Assembly (NCBI RefSeq): GCF_900112365.1
Contig: NZ_FOLQ01000008.1
Location: 62,001 to 126,000, forward strand
DNA length: 64,000 nucleotides
Source of the DNA: Spirosoma endophyticum
Lineage (GTDB): Bacteria > Bacteroidota > Bacteroidia > Cytophagales > Spirosomataceae
Direction of reading: 5' to 3'
Below are positions 51,700 through 61,195 of this stretch, in pieces (the first letter of the stretch is position 1; every line of letters begins with the position of its first letter). A program made the translations under genes and the position numbers. The notes under the pieces were generated by a model, which ran no database searches, was not told the origin of the DNA, and worked only from the letters and a program-made list of their open reading frames with translations.

Positions 51700-53952
51700 T
51701 TACCTCATTATCGTTACGGGCCCTTTGAACGTTCGGCTAGTGGTTAAAATGAGGTAATAGTACGTTCCTGCGGGGGAGTTGTTGCCATACCATCGGAAAT
51801 TCGGGTCGGTCGATTTGTAGATCGGCTGGCCCCATCGGTTCGTAATATCCACCGATTTAAACTGTTCGGCGCAGGAATTTTCGGGCATGTCTTTCACCGC
51901 GAAGTAGTCATTCAGGCCGTCTCCATTGGGCGTAAACACATTCGGTACTTTAATTTCGTTGTTTACCTCCGGGTTCTTAACGTGGAACGTAACGGTGGTC
52001 GTGTCGGTATGTTTGGGCTGGCAGGAGCGGTCATCCACCACGAAATCGACCACGAACGTAGTGTCGGTTCGTCCAGCCATCAACTCGCAGGTTGGTTTCC
52101 AGTTAAACAATGACGCAAGGGTTGGCAAACCCGTTTTGCTATTGAATTCCATGCCCGCGGCCTTTACATCGAAACCGCGTCCAACACCCGTTAACCGGAG
52201 CGTGTCGCGGTCGGGATCATTACCCAGCACATCGAACGTAGTGTGACCCGTCGAGTCGCTGGGGCTAACGGTTAACTCGACTACTTGCTGAGCAAGGGTT
52301 GTTTTAATCGTGGGTGGTTGACTGGGTATTCCGATGGCCGCCAGATTTACCGTAACTGTATCGCGCAGATTGCGGTTGCAGCGCGTGTCGGTCACAATAA
52401 AATCGACCAGATAGGACGTTTGCGTAGCCTGCGTACAGGTGGGTTTCCAGACGAACGGGCCTGATACTTTTCCTACGCCCGCGCCCGACGTAAAACTCAT
52501 GCCTGCCTGCGCGAGTGTAAAGCCGCGCCCAACGGCCTGAATCGTTACGTTATCGTTGTCCATATCGGTGCCAAAAGCGTTGAATGTCAACGACGATCCT
52601 ACCGTCACCTTCGCCAGATTGTTGAACAGATCCGTGCTGGCTTTGGGTTTGTTGTTGGCCGACGGAATGATGTTTAACTGGATGCTGAGCGTATCCGTAA
52701 GCCCCTGCGGGCAGCCGTCGTCCGTGGCCCGGATCATCAACGTGAAGGGTTTGCCGTCCCCCACACATCGGCCGAAACAGAAGCTGGCTTGTAGCGTATC
52801 GTGGCTGGTGCGGGTCTGCAAATCACCGGGCCCGATGGTCAGGCCGGGTATGGAGCCACTCATATTTGTGATGGTAATACGTTGATTGGGGTTAATATCC
52901 GTTACGTATAAACTCAGGCAGTTCGTGTCTTTCTCGGCAATGGTCACTACGTTTCCTTCTTTATAAAACGAATTCTGACCCGCCGGGCGAAAGAGAAGTT
53001 GAGGAGCGTTGTTATTCTGACAATCCGTAACCAGTACCTGATAGTCGCGTCGAACGAGGCCAATCAATCGTTTATTCCGATACTCGCCTACTTCCACTGA
53101 AAATACAAACAGACCTGCCCGATCGGGCGTCACGGTAAGCAATCCCGTGGTGGCGTTTACCCGTAACGGAACCCTTCCCGGAATTTCGTTGGCGACGGAA
53201 ATGCCATTAATCCAGCGAACAGGTGGATAGGGCCCTGATGCGAACGTTGGCGGTGTTGGTCGATTGAGCGCGCCTGGATTTGGGACGCCCATTGAACTGT
53301 ACCCGTTATAAGGCGTTACCAGCGTATAGGTCAGGCTATCCCCATCGGCGTCTTTTGCGCTGAAATCAAGGGTAAATGGCTGACCGATGCAGGCATAATC
53401 GCCTTTGGGAATGGCGAATACCGGCGAGGAGTTGTTAACCCGCGTCTGGCCGTTGGTGATGGCCGGAAATTCGAGATAGAACGTTGAACCGGCTGATCCG
53501 GGATTGTTGATGTTAGCGATTGCCCCATTTCGGCAGCATCGTTCCCAGGACATATAATAACCACCCGCATCGTTGAATACGTTCGGATCGAGCGTCAGGT
53601 CAACACTGTGTCGGATCAGCCGCGTCCGCAGCGTTGGATTGGCGCAGGCTGGTCGTGTGTACGGTACGTATTCGCTGCTGAGTCGATTTAAGGGTATGTA
53701 GCCGATAAACTGATTGGTGCGTTTGGCGAAAATACCAACGGTTACGAGGCCGTCGTCGGCACCAGCATCACCATTGTAATCGTCGAAGTAAAGATTAAGG
53801 TTGATTCGGTGCGTATAAGCACTCTGGGTGCCCAGGTAACGGAGTTCAAGTTCACCCCCTACAATGTGAGTCGCCTGGGATAAATGGCTCACAACCAGTA
53901 GGAAACTAGTCAAAATAAAGTAAAGCCAGGATGTACGGTACAAGTTTAACAT
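51700..53952 (-). CDS. secreted gliding-motility-associated protein with type B type IX secretion C-terminal domain
   Basis: A 750-residue surface or secreted protein. Signal peptide (about 1-28, ending LSQATH), then an N-terminal region THIVGGELELRYLG typical of this family, several Ig/cadherin-like beta domains (repeated FVVDFVVDDRSCQPKHTDT-type segments) and a C-terminal CHU_C/T9SS-B sorting domain: VPNVFTPNGDGLNDYFAVKD, ITNRWGQPIYKSTDPN, WYGNNSPAGTYYYLI. Such proteins go through the type IX secretion system used by gliding Bacteroidota. It is divergent from rlmD. The specific ligand is unknown. Confidence 0.9.
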   Translation of the reverse strand: MLNLYRTSWLYFILTSFLLVVSHLSQATHIVGGELELRYLGTQSAYTHRINLNLYFDDYNGDAGADDGLVTVGIFAKRTNQFIGYIPLNRLSSEYVPYTRPACANPTLRTRLIRHSVDLTLDPNVFNDAGGYYMSWERCCRNGAIANINNPGSAGSTFYLEFPAITNGQTRVNNSSPVFAIPKGDYACIGQPFTLDFSAKDADGDSLTYTLVTPYNGYSSMGVPNPGALNRPTPPTFASGPYPPVRWINGISVANEIPGRVPLRVNATTGLLTVTPDRAGLFVFSVEVGEYRNKRLIGLVRRDYQVLVTDCQNNNAPQLLFRPAGQNSFYKEGNVVTIAEKDTNCLSLYVTDINPNQRITITNMSGSIPGLTIGPGDLQTRTSHDTLQASFCFGRCVGDGKPFTLMIRATDDGCPQGLTDTLSIQLNIIPSANNKPKASTDLFNNLAKVTVGSSLTFNAFGTDMDNDNVTIQAVGRGFTLAQAGMSFTSGAGVGKVSGPFVWKPTCTQATQTSYLVDFIVTDTRCNRNLRDTVTVNLAAIGIPSQPPTIKTTLAQQVVELTVSPSDSTGHTTFDVLGNDPDRDTLRLTGVGRGFDVKAAGMEFNSKTGLPTLASLFNWKPTCELMAGRTDTTFVVDFVVDDRSCQPKHTDTTTVTFHVKNPEVNNEIKVPNVFTPNGDGLNDYFAVKDMPENSCAEQFKSVDITNRWGQPIYKSTDPNFRWYGNNSPAGTYYYLILTTSRTFKGPVTIMR

Positions 53953-54021
53953 ACACAGAAACGGTTCGGTATTGAGTCCGTCCGAAAACGGATGCTTAAA
54001 TTAGCAGTTTTTCAGGACTAT

Positions 54022-55452
54022 ATGCGTAGGAAGATTCATAAAACACCCGAACGGTTGGCAGGCGTCCGAATCGATGCAGTGGCCGCCGAGGGAAAGTGCA
54101 TTGTGCGTACCGAAGAGGGCGTTATTTTCGTTGAAAATCCTACGGGTGGGCCAGGGGTTGCGCCGGGCGACGTAGTGGATCTGCGCATTACGAATACCAA
54201 AAAGCAATACCGCGAAGCCGTTGCCGAGCGCGTTCATGAGTGGTCGCCGGTGCGGACAGAGCCTTTCTGTGAGCACTTTGGCACCTGCGGAGGCTGCAAA
54301 TGGCAGCATATTCAGTATCCCGAGCAACTGGGTTTCAAACACCAGCAGGTGGTTGATCACCTGACGCGTATCGGTAAAGTAGCGTTGCCGACTATTCTGC
54401 CGATTCTGGCTGCACACCCTACGCAATATTACCGGAATAAGCTGGAGTTTACCTGTGCCGAAGGCCGCTGGAAGACGTCGTTGGAGGTAAGTTCGGATCA
54501 GTTGATCGACCCGAGGGCCGTGGGTTTTCATGTGCCGGGCCGGTTCGATAAGGTGCTGCCCATTCATCATTGTTACCTTCAGCCCGATCCGTCCAACGCG
54601 ATTCGTCTGGCTGTTGATGCCTATGTTTTTCAGCATGACATGACGTTGTATAACCTGAAAGTGCACACGGGTTATCTGCGGACGCTCATTATCCGTACTG
54701 CTGACACTACGCAGCAGGTTATGGTTACGTTGCAGGTCGCGCAGGACAAACCCGACCTGCTCAATGGTCTGATGGCACACCTACGTGCTACGTTTCCGCA
54801 GATTACGTCGCTGAACTACATCATTAACACCAAGAAAAACGACAGCTACCAGGATCAGGAGGTTATAAACTGGGCGGGAAAATCGTACATCGAAGAACGG
54901 ATGGAGGACCTGACATTCCGTATCGGGCCTAAATCGTTTTACCAGACCAACGCCCAGCAGGCATTTAATCTGTACAAAGTTGCCCGCGAATGGGCGGGAC
55001 TAACGGGTCGCGAACGGGTCTATGATCTGTACACCGGCACCGGTACCATTGCTTTGTTTGTGGCTCGACAGGCGCAACACGTAGTAGGGGTGGAGTACGT
55101 CGAAGCATCGGTGGCTGACGCCCGTGTCAATGCCGAGGTCAACGGCATCACGAATACGACCTTTGTGGCGGGCGATATGAAAGATATTCTGACCGATGGG
55201 TTTTTCGATCAACACGGCCGCCCGGAGGTAGTCATTACCGATCCGCCCCGCGCCGGTATGGACGAAGCCGTAACGCGCCAACTGCTCAGCGCGGCCCCCG
55301 AGCGTATCGTGTATGTGAGTTGCAATACGGCTACGCAGGCCCGTGATTTGGGTATTTTAGACGAGGGCTATTCCGTAATGAATGTGCAGCCGGTAGACAT
55401 GTTTCCGCATACGCATCATGTCGAAAATGTGGTGTTACTGACGAAACGATAG
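54022..55452 (+). CDS. rlmD: 23S rRNA (uracil-5-)-methyltransferase, RlmD/RumA type
   Basis: About 476 residues. N-terminal TRAM domain (GVRIDAVAAEGKCIVRTEEGVIF), then the iron-sulfur cysteines in FCEHFGTCGGCKWQHIQYPEQ near residue 80, the SAM-binding motif YDLYTGTGTIALFVARQA near 335 and VVITDPPRAGMDEAVTRQLL near 402, and the catalytic Cys in VYVSCNTATQARDL near 433. It methylates uridines in 23S rRNA using SAM. Which uridine (1939 or 747) cannot be told. I use the ATG at 54022, since 53992 adds a non-conserved segment. Confidence 0.93.
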   Translation: MRRKIHKTPERLAGVRIDAVAAEGKCIVRTEEGVIFVENPTGGPGVAPGDVVDLRITNTKKQYREAVAERVHEWSPVRTEPFCEHFGTCGGCKWQHIQYPEQLGFKHQQVVDHLTRIGKVALPTILPILAAHPTQYYRNKLEFTCAEGRWKTSLEVSSDQLIDPRAVGFHVPGRFDKVLPIHHCYLQPDPSNAIRLAVDAYVFQHDMTLYNLKVHTGYLRTLIIRTADTTQQVMVTLQVAQDKPDLLNGLMAHLRATFPQITSLNYIINTKKNDSYQDQEVINWAGKSYIEERMEDLTFRIGPKSFYQTNAQQAFNLYKVAREWAGLTGRERVYDLYTGTGTIALFVARQAQHVVGVEYVEASVADARVNAEVNGITNTTFVAGDMKDILTDGFFDQHGRPEVVITDPPRAGMDEAVTRQLLSAAPERIVYVSCNTATQARDLGILDEGYSVMNVQPVDMFPHTHHVENVVLLTKR

Positions 55453-55458
55453 TGTTGG

Positions 55459-55504
55459 TTCTGGCGCGGGTCAGTCCGGCGATCCGGTTCACTCGCGCCA
55501 GTAA
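55459..55504. repeat. interspersed hairpin element, copy 2
   Basis: Related to 23345-23389, with the same cores ggcgcgggtc and cgatccggttca. The ends pair (ctggcgcgggt with actcgcgccag, one G-U pair). It fills the space between the stops of convergent rlmD and deacetylase genes, fitting a bidirectional terminator or REP-like element. Confidence 0.6.
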
Positions 55505-55506
55505 CC

Positions 55507-56343
55507 CTATTTGCGTATGCTCGCTGACGGGTGGTTCTTTTGCCATTTGGTAACGTAGCTCATGGCCTCCTGGAATGTGGTTACCCAGTAGGTCTTTTTG
55601 TTTTTGGCCAGATGCTCAACGAGCTTTCTGTGTTCCGAAGCTGACACAGCAATCCACTGGCTACCAACGCCATGAAACATGTAAACGCCTAGACCACCTT
55701 GCTGTGCGGCTTTCTCAGCATAGGCAATCAGATCATTGGCAGTGTTGGTGGGTTGAACGGCCCAGGAAGGTACCAAGAGGGAATCCAGCGTAGCGAAGTT
55801 TGTGACGATCGCATCTGTAGAAGAGCCACCCATCCGGCCATAACTCACCAGTCCCGACTGACGTAGTGTATCGACGTAGGAAACGCCACCCGCTGTTGTT
55901 TCAGTACAGGGAAAGGCAAACGTGCGTTTGGTCGATTTCCCATCCAGCAGGTATAACTGTGTGTTCATGGACTGGACTTCCTTCAGAATCCGATCAAATG
56001 TGTAATTCTCCAGTGCCCAGGCTGGTTTCCATCCTTTCGCCCCCAGGCAGGGATGAAACAACGTATGGTTCGCCAGTTCGTGTCCGTGTCGGGCCGCTTC
56101 CCGCCATTGATCGGCTGTTTGGGCGGTGGCAACAGAATTCAGGAAGAACGTTCCCGGCAGTTGGAGCGAGGTGAGTAGGGGCACTGCCTGCTCAAGCTGG
56201 CTGCTCATGCCATCGTCGTAGGTCAGACAAATAGCGGCTTTTGCGCCATTCGGCCACTGGATAGGTTGCGCTTTGCTTATCAGTGAAAAACAGAGTGTAA
56301 GGAAACTGAAAAGAATCGACAGCTGGCGTATAGAACTTGTCAT
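55507..56343 (-). CDS. polysaccharide deacetylase (NodB-homology, CE4-like)
   Basis: A 278-residue secreted enzyme with a signal peptide (about 1-25, ending ISKAQ). The NodB domain is clear: KAAICLTYDDGMSSQLEQAV near residue 36 with the catalytic and metal-binding Asp pair, GTFFLNSVA near 64 and the metal-binding HxxxH in HELANHTLFHPC near 92. GLGVYMFHGVGSQW near 221 matches the later His motif. It removes N- or O-acetyl groups from chitin-like or cell-wall polysaccharides. Single gene. Confidence 0.88.
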   Translation of the reverse strand: MTSSIRQLSILFSFLTLCFSLISKAQPIQWPNGAKAAICLTYDDGMSSQLEQAVPLLTSLQLPGTFFLNSVATAQTADQWREAARHGHELANHTLFHPCLGAKGWKPAWALENYTFDRILKEVQSMNTQLYLLDGKSTKRTFAFPCTETTAGGVSYVDTLRQSGLVSYGRMGGSSTDAIVTNFATLDSLLVPSWAVQPTNTANDLIAYAEKAAQQGGLGVYMFHGVGSQWIAVSASEHRKLVEHLAKNKKTYWVTTFQEAMSYVTKWQKNHPSASIRK

Positions 56344-56427
56344 CTGGTTGAAGTTACAACGTAATTAAGTGTAAATAAGCGTAAGCAGATGATCGGCTCT
56401 ATTTACCGCTACGTTGCTCAAGTCGCG

Positions 56428-57417
56428 TTAAAATTCCAGGTACGGCGCAATCTTCTCAATAGTTTTAGCATCCAGTATTCTAATAGGTTTCAATGACTCC
56501 GCGGAGGTGTAAGCGCCGTGTTGTTCGCGGTACGTAACGATGATCTGCGCCTGCCGACGCGACAGAAATGGGTGACGGTCCAGTTCGTCGGCGCTGGCTG
56601 TATTGACCGGGATTTTGCGGACTGCCGACCGAATTTTGCCGAATGTCTGTAATTCGGTAAGGGCGAGGGAATCCAGTCCATAAATATCGCGGAACTGGTC
56701 CGTGGAAACAAAGCCACCCAGCGCATCGCGGAACTTAACGATTCGTCCGGCCAGTGTTGCGCCAATGCCTTTCAGTGCAATCAATTGAGCGGTATCGGCC
56801 GTATTGATGTCGAACGGTTGGAGTGCTGGTTTGGTCGGACGTTCGGCATAGGCTGGTCGTTCGGTGGGTTTATACGGCTCGTTGTTATAGGATTTCGCCG
56901 TGCTAGACCGGTCTTTGCCGAACGGCCCCGATGGGGAAGATTCTTTCAGGGTAATGTAGGGCTCAAGCTGCTCATAGAGGTCGGACGGGAAATCGTAGAT
57001 ACGTAGCAAATCCTCTTTTTTTCGAAACTGACCGCCTTTGCTGCGGTATTTTTCAATCCGCTCGGCCATCCATTTCGGTAAACCCAGTTGCTGCCAGCTA
57101 GCCACACTAATTGTATTTGGGTCGAAATTGAACAGTTTGGGTTCGCTGAATCGTTCGGCGGTCGTTTTTTCCTTATCAGAACGGTCACTAAAGCGGGGTT
57201 GTCTGGCTTCTTCGGCCTGCATCAGCGCCACCAGACTGTCGAGTTTTCGCTGGTCGACCGCCGACGTATCAGCGGGCTTTTGGCTGGCGCCATACCGATA
57301 TACAAATGGAATGAGCAGACAAAGAAGCGTCAGGAAAATAAGGACGATGAAACCCCGCGACTCTTTGTGTGAAAAGCCAAAGTAATCACGAATGAGCGAC
57401 TGAAACCGATTGAACAT
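56428..57417 (-). CDS. ComEA-like helix-hairpin-helix membrane protein
   Basis: A 329-residue protein with one membrane helix (SRGFIVLIFLTLLCLLIPFVYRY, about 20-42), a charged linker, and three HhH units in the rest: FDPNTISVASWQQLGLPKWMAERI near 98, FDINTADTAQLIALKGIGATLAGRI near 208 and IPVNTASADELDRHPFLSRRQAQII near 272. HhH motifs bind DNA without sequence preference; ComEA-type proteins take part in DNA uptake. Membrane anchoring suggests DNA contact in the periplasm, but Bacteroidota competence is poorly defined, so function is inference. Confidence 0.85.
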   Translation of the reverse strand: MFNRFQSLIRDYFGFSHKESRGFIVLIFLTLLCLLIPFVYRYGASQKPADTSAVDQRKLDSLVALMQAEEARQPRFSDRSDKEKTTAERFSEPKLFNFDPNTISVASWQQLGLPKWMAERIEKYRSKGGQFRKKEDLLRIYDFPSDLYEQLEPYITLKESSPSGPFGKDRSSTAKSYNNEPYKPTERPAYAERPTKPALQPFDINTADTAQLIALKGIGATLAGRIVKFRDALGGFVSTDQFRDIYGLDSLALTELQTFGKIRSAVRKIPVNTASADELDRHPFLSRRQAQIIVTYREQHGAYTSAESLKPIRILDAKTIEKIAPYLEF

Positions 57418-57706
57418 AGACGTTAGACGCAGTCCATGTATCGACGTAACTCACTCGGTTCAGTAGTATGATTCGTAGCCGCGCTTTTTATGAACTCCAA
57501 GCCTCCCGGGTCTTATACATATCAGATCGCCCGTTTACTTCATCGAGCCACCTTTAGATAAGGAATAGTTTGACTGTTAAGAGATTATTAGTTAGTTTGC
57601 TACTACTGAAACCCTGGTGCTTACTTCTTTATGTACACCTTTTCCATACGCGTGAAGCGGTCCATTTTGTTGGTTCATCCTCCGTCCATTTTGGTTGTGT
57701 TCTGAC

Positions 57707-58756
57707 ATGATACGTATCAACGATTCCCGCTTGCGCTGGCTTGGTCCCATCGGCCTGTTTTTATTCGGGAACATATTTTTCCGGCTTTCTTTCTGGTTGA
57801 ACGCAACGCCCACTGCACTTATCCATTCAACGCTGGTTGGACTGGTAGCGGGTGTTCTTTTCTGGCAACTGGGTCGTGGGGTTGCCCTACGGGTGCAGGG
57901 CCAGTTGCCGGGTCTGGAACGTACGCAGAAGCGGCTGGTTATGTACTTGCTGCTGCTGCCCTTGCTGGTAAACATGGCCGTTTTCTCCCGATTTGGTCTG
58001 CACATGCTACTGGGTTCGCGGGAGTCTTGGTGGCTGGGTTCTGTCGATTACATCACGTCGCTGGGTATTCAATTGTTTTACTACGTTGTGTATGTCAGCG
58101 TCTATGAAGGCTGGTACGTATTGCGGCAGTGGAGACAGACGTATCAGGAAAAAGAAGAACTCGTAAAAGTCCAGTGGCAGATCCGTTTCAATTCGCTAAA
58201 GAGCCAGGTGAATCCACATTTCCTGTTTAACTCACTCAATGCGCTGTCGGCACTGATTGAAGAATCGCCCCCGCAAGCCAGTCAATTCGTCGATGAGCTG
58301 TCAAAAATGTACCGCTACCTGCTCCAGGCCAACGACCGGGAACTGATTTTGCTTTGTACGGAGCTAAAGTTTATTGAGTCGTATGTGCACCTGCTACAAA
58401 CGCGGCATGGCGCGGGACTCAGCGTGCAGATGAACGTAGCGGAAAATTATCTCGCCAGTTCACTGCCGCCCCTAACATTGCAACTGCTGGTCGAGAACGC
58501 TGTTAAGCACAACATCGTTATGCCCAATCGCCCGCTGCTCATTGAAATCAGTACGACAGAAACGGGTCAACTGCGGGTACGCAATAACCTCCAGCGTAAG
58601 AATGGACGTAGCGTTAGCAATGGGGTTGGGCTGGCTAACATTGCTGCCAAATACCGAATGCTAACCCAAACCGACATACTTGTCCAGGACCAGGACGAAC
58701 ATTTCACGGTTTTGCTGCCTTTACTGAACCAGCCGATGGCCGCGGAGCTAAGCTAA
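57707..58756 (+). CDS. LytS/YehU-type sensor histidine kinase
   Basis: About 349 residues. Four hydrophobic segments occupy residues about 10-145, followed by the His_kinase domain with the phosphorylated His in SLKSQVNPHFLFNSLNALSAL near residue 172 and the ATPase N-box LTLQLLVENAVKHNIVMPN near 260, with SNGVGLANIAAKYRM near 305. Kinases of this type usually pair with a LytTR-type response regulator, but the next gene is a leftward AraC regulator. I use the ATG at 57707 rather than an upstream non-ATG start at 57695. Confidence 0.9.
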   Translation: MIRINDSRLRWLGPIGLFLFGNIFFRLSFWLNATPTALIHSTLVGLVAGVLFWQLGRGVALRVQGQLPGLERTQKRLVMYLLLLPLLVNMAVFSRFGLHMLLGSRESWWLGSVDYITSLGIQLFYYVVYVSVYEGWYVLRQWRQTYQEKEELVKVQWQIRFNSLKSQVNPHFLFNSLNALSALIEESPPQASQFVDELSKMYRYLLQANDRELILLCTELKFIESYVHLLQTRHGAGLSVQMNVAENYLASSLPPLTLQLLVENAVKHNIVMPNRPLLIEISTTETGQLRVRNNLQRKNGRSVSNGVGLANIAAKYRMLTQTDILVQDQDEHFTVLLPLLNQPMAAELS

Positions 58757-58857
58757 CTGAAAAATCCTGCTTGAGCCACTTACAGCTAATGTTTTCGGGC
58801 ATAGCTGAGGGTTGGGCAATCGGCTTACGAAACAGGCGCTTTCTGAAATTTTGTAAA

Positions 58858-59685
58858 TCACTTTGGAGAAAGACCATAGTGTAGGGCAGTAGGCGCCATG
58901 CCGAACTTCTTCTTATAAGAATAGGAGAAGTGTGACAGGCTTTCAAACCCCAGGTCGAGGTAAATGGCCGAGGGTTTCTGATGTTTAGTTTCAATAAGAT
59001 GTTTTGCTTCGGTCAGCCGTTTATCCTGCAGCCAGTGACGGGGCGGAGCACCGAATGTTTTCAGAAAATCGCGTTTGAAGGCGGCCAGGCTGCGGCCGGT
59101 AAGCTGCGCAAACTTTTCAATGGGAACGTTGAAATGAAAGTTACTAAGCATGAACTTTTCCAGGTCGATTTTGTAAGGTTCTGAAAAGTCAAACAAAAAA
59201 TTACGAAGACCCGGGAGGGCAAGGAGTAGTAATTTAACGCCTTCTTTCACTTTCAGGATGCCCATTTCATCGGTCATGGCCGCTCCTGAGCTGCGGGCGT
59301 AGGGAACAATCGATTGAAAATACCCCTGCAGGAATTCGTTAGAAGGAATCAGGATATTAGGTGGTCCTATATATTTCCGGTCTGCTTCGAGCTTTTCTTC
59401 TAATACGATCTTACGCAGTAGGTCTTCCTGCAGGGATATCACGATTGTCTCATAGTTCCCGCCGGGCAGCGGTGTTTTGGTGAGCGTACCCAGCTGATTT
59501 TTGCCGATCAGCAGCATTTCTCCTCCAGTCATGGAAATGGTTTGTCCGGAGGTTTCTAAGGTAAACTGTCCCGAAACCTGAAATATTAAGGTATGGTGGT
59601 TCCAGAAGCATACTTTCTCCTTTCGCTCAGCGGAGAGATAAGAATAAAAAATCACGCCCGGAAGAATCTCGGCTGGACTGGTCAT
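58858..59685 (-). CDS. AraC-family transcriptional regulator
   Basis: A 275-residue regulator. The N-terminal cupin-like sensor (about 20-105; GGEMLLIGKNQLGTLTKTPLPGG) is followed by two helix-turn-helix motifs in the last 90 residues: IEKFAQLTGRSLAAFKRDFLKTFGAPPRHWLQ near 185 and DLGFESLSHFSYSYKKKFGMAPTALHY near 242. Its ATG immediately follows the TAA of the aldo/keto reductase gene, so both are one transcript. A role in regulating that reductase is plausible. Confidence 0.92.
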   Translation of the reverse strand: MTSPAEILPGVIFYSYLSAERKEKVCFWNHHTLIFQVSGQFTLETSGQTISMTGGEMLLIGKNQLGTLTKTPLPGGNYETIVISLQEDLLRKIVLEEKLEADRKYIGPPNILIPSNEFLQGYFQSIVPYARSSGAAMTDEMGILKVKEGVKLLLLALPGLRNFLFDFSEPYKIDLEKFMLSNFHFNVPIEKFAQLTGRSLAAFKRDFLKTFGAPPRHWLQDKRLTEAKHLIETKHQKPSAIYLDLGFESLSHFSYSYKKKFGMAPTALHYGLSPK

Positions 59686-60657
59686 TTAACGTTGTAAGTA
59701 AGTACCGCCACCTATAGCGCCTATAGCAAACGTAGTGTTCAGGATGTTCAGTTCTTCCGGCGTAAACACAATATCCATCGCTGCGATATTTTCCGGTAAT
59801 CTCGACCGACGACTCATGCTGACTAAAGGCATAATATGATCGCCTTGCTCCTTCACCCAGGCGATCGCAACCTGTGTTGGCGTGTACCCTTTATTACTGG
59901 CTACTTGTTTTAAGACGTCGACTTTTTTCAGGTTATAAAGTAAGTTTTCACCCTGAAAACGAGAAAAATGGGTACGGTAATCGTTGTCGGCGAGCGGTGC
60001 TTTCAGGTCACCGGTCAATAGGCCTTCAGCCGTATTGGCGAAGGCCACTACAGCAATGCCTAATTCCCTGGCTGTTGGCAGTAGTTCACTTTCTATTTGC
60101 CGGTCGGCCAGCGAATAGCCGATCTCCAGCGCGCTGATGGGGTGAATGTCGTTCGCTTTACGGAGTTGGTCAGCCGTAATTTCCGATACACCAATGGTAC
60201 GCACTTTACCTTCTTTAATCAGGTCGGCAACCGTTCCGATGATGTCTTCCACTGGCACGCTGTCATCCATTCGGCTAGGCTGGTAGAGGTCGATGGTGTC
60301 AATACCCAAACGGGTCAGCGAGTAGTTGATAAAATTCTTGATAGCGATGGGGCGCAGATCCATTCCCAACCACTGACCGTTGTGAAAGATGGCACCGAAT
60401 TTTACGCTGATGAAGGCATCATCGCGTCTTCCTTTAATGGCTTTGCCGATCAGCATTTCATTATGACCGGCCCCATAAAAGTCGCCGGTATTCAAAAAAT
60501 TGATACCATTATCTAGGGCTTCCTGGATAGTAGCCATACTTTCTGTTTCGTCAGGTGTCGAACCGCCCCAGATAGAAGACATTCGCATACAACCTAAACC
60601 AAGTTTAGACACGAACGGGCCATGTTGACCCAACTGAATTTTTGTGCTGTTTTTCAT
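59686..60657 (-). CDS. aldo/keto reductase with atypical active-site position
   Basis: About 323 residues, an AKR-fold TIM barrel: LGLGCMRMSSIWGG near residue 20, the catalytic Asp and Tyr in NTGDFYGAGHNEMLIGKAI near 60 and Lys in FISVKFGAIFHN near 90. The segment normally holding the catalytic His (YYQHR) reads LYQPSRMDDSVP near 127, so the His is replaced. Such substitutions are known in some bacterial AKRs. NADPH-binding residues near 290 (SRRSRLPENIAAMD) look normal. It is followed without a gap by the AraC gene. I use the ATG at 60657. Confidence 0.88.
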   Translation of the reverse strand: MKNSTKIQLGQHGPFVSKLGLGCMRMSSIWGGSTPDETESMATIQEALDNGINFLNTGDFYGAGHNEMLIGKAIKGRRDDAFISVKFGAIFHNGQWLGMDLRPIAIKNFINYSLTRLGIDTIDLYQPSRMDDSVPVEDIIGTVADLIKEGKVRTIGVSEITADQLRKANDIHPISALEIGYSLADRQIESELLPTARELGIAVVAFANTAEGLLTGDLKAPLADNDYRTHFSRFQGENLLYNLKKVDVLKQVASNKGYTPTQVAIAWVKEQGDHIMPLVSMSRRSRLPENIAAMDIVFTPEELNILNTTFAIGAIGGGTYLQR

Positions 60658-60816
60658 GGTACAAAGATCAACCGTCAAAACACGGAGTAGTTTCTTCTAC
60701 GGCTCAACTATTTTGCCCGTACAGCTCATTTGATTTTCTGACCTTGTTTATAGGCGACGGATCTAATCCTGTAAACAATACGTGGGTTTATCCGTCTACT
60801 TAAAAAAGTACTGACC

Positions 60817-61176
60817 ATGAAAATGCTCCTGGTTGTTTTCCTGAACTTATTTACCTGTGGTACTTGTCTTGCGCAGGTCTATGTGAATGGCGTCGCTATC
60901 GACACCGTCAATACGCCATTTTGCCAATTGATCTGTTCTAACGCGGGTGTTTGGACCAAGGCCAGTATTGTTATTGATTATGGACAGCGCTACGTAGATA
61001 CAGGGCTGAATCGTCAGAAAATAGCGGGAGCGGATCAAAAACCAATCACGTTTAATTCGCCCATTGACATCCTGAATTTTATGGTTAGGCAAGGCTGGGA
61101 ATTAGTGTCCTTTAAAACAACAGGTGGTGGAGAAAATGTAGTATTTATCTACCTCCTGAAACGAAAGAAAACCTGA
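60817..61176 (+). CDS. secreted hypothetical protein (119 residues)
   Basis: Signal peptide (MKMLLVVFLNLFTCGTCLAQ), then a compact alpha/beta domain with a cysteine (CQLICSNA), PITFNSPIDILNFMVRQGWELVSF and the ending VFIYLLKRKKT. The segment MVRQGWELVS...YLLKR recurs in uncharacterised small secreted proteins of this phylum. Single gene between divergent and convergent neighbours. Function unknown. Confidence 0.7.
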   Translation: MKMLLVVFLNLFTCGTCLAQVYVNGVAIDTVNTPFCQLICSNAGVWTKASIVIDYGQRYVDTGLNRQKIAGADQKPITFNSPIDILNFMVRQGWELVSFKTTGGGENVVFIYLLKRKKT

Positions 61177-61195
61177 AGCTACGTATTGGTTGGGC

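Noticed and set aside
54001..54780. Long leftward frame of 259 codons inside rlmD
   Set aside because: It is antisense to a clearly conserved methyltransferase gene and has no family signature.
57592..58005. Leftward 137-codon frame over the start of the LytS-type kinase
   Set aside because: Antisense to conserved kinase sequence; low-complexity Arg/Pro/Lys-rich composition.
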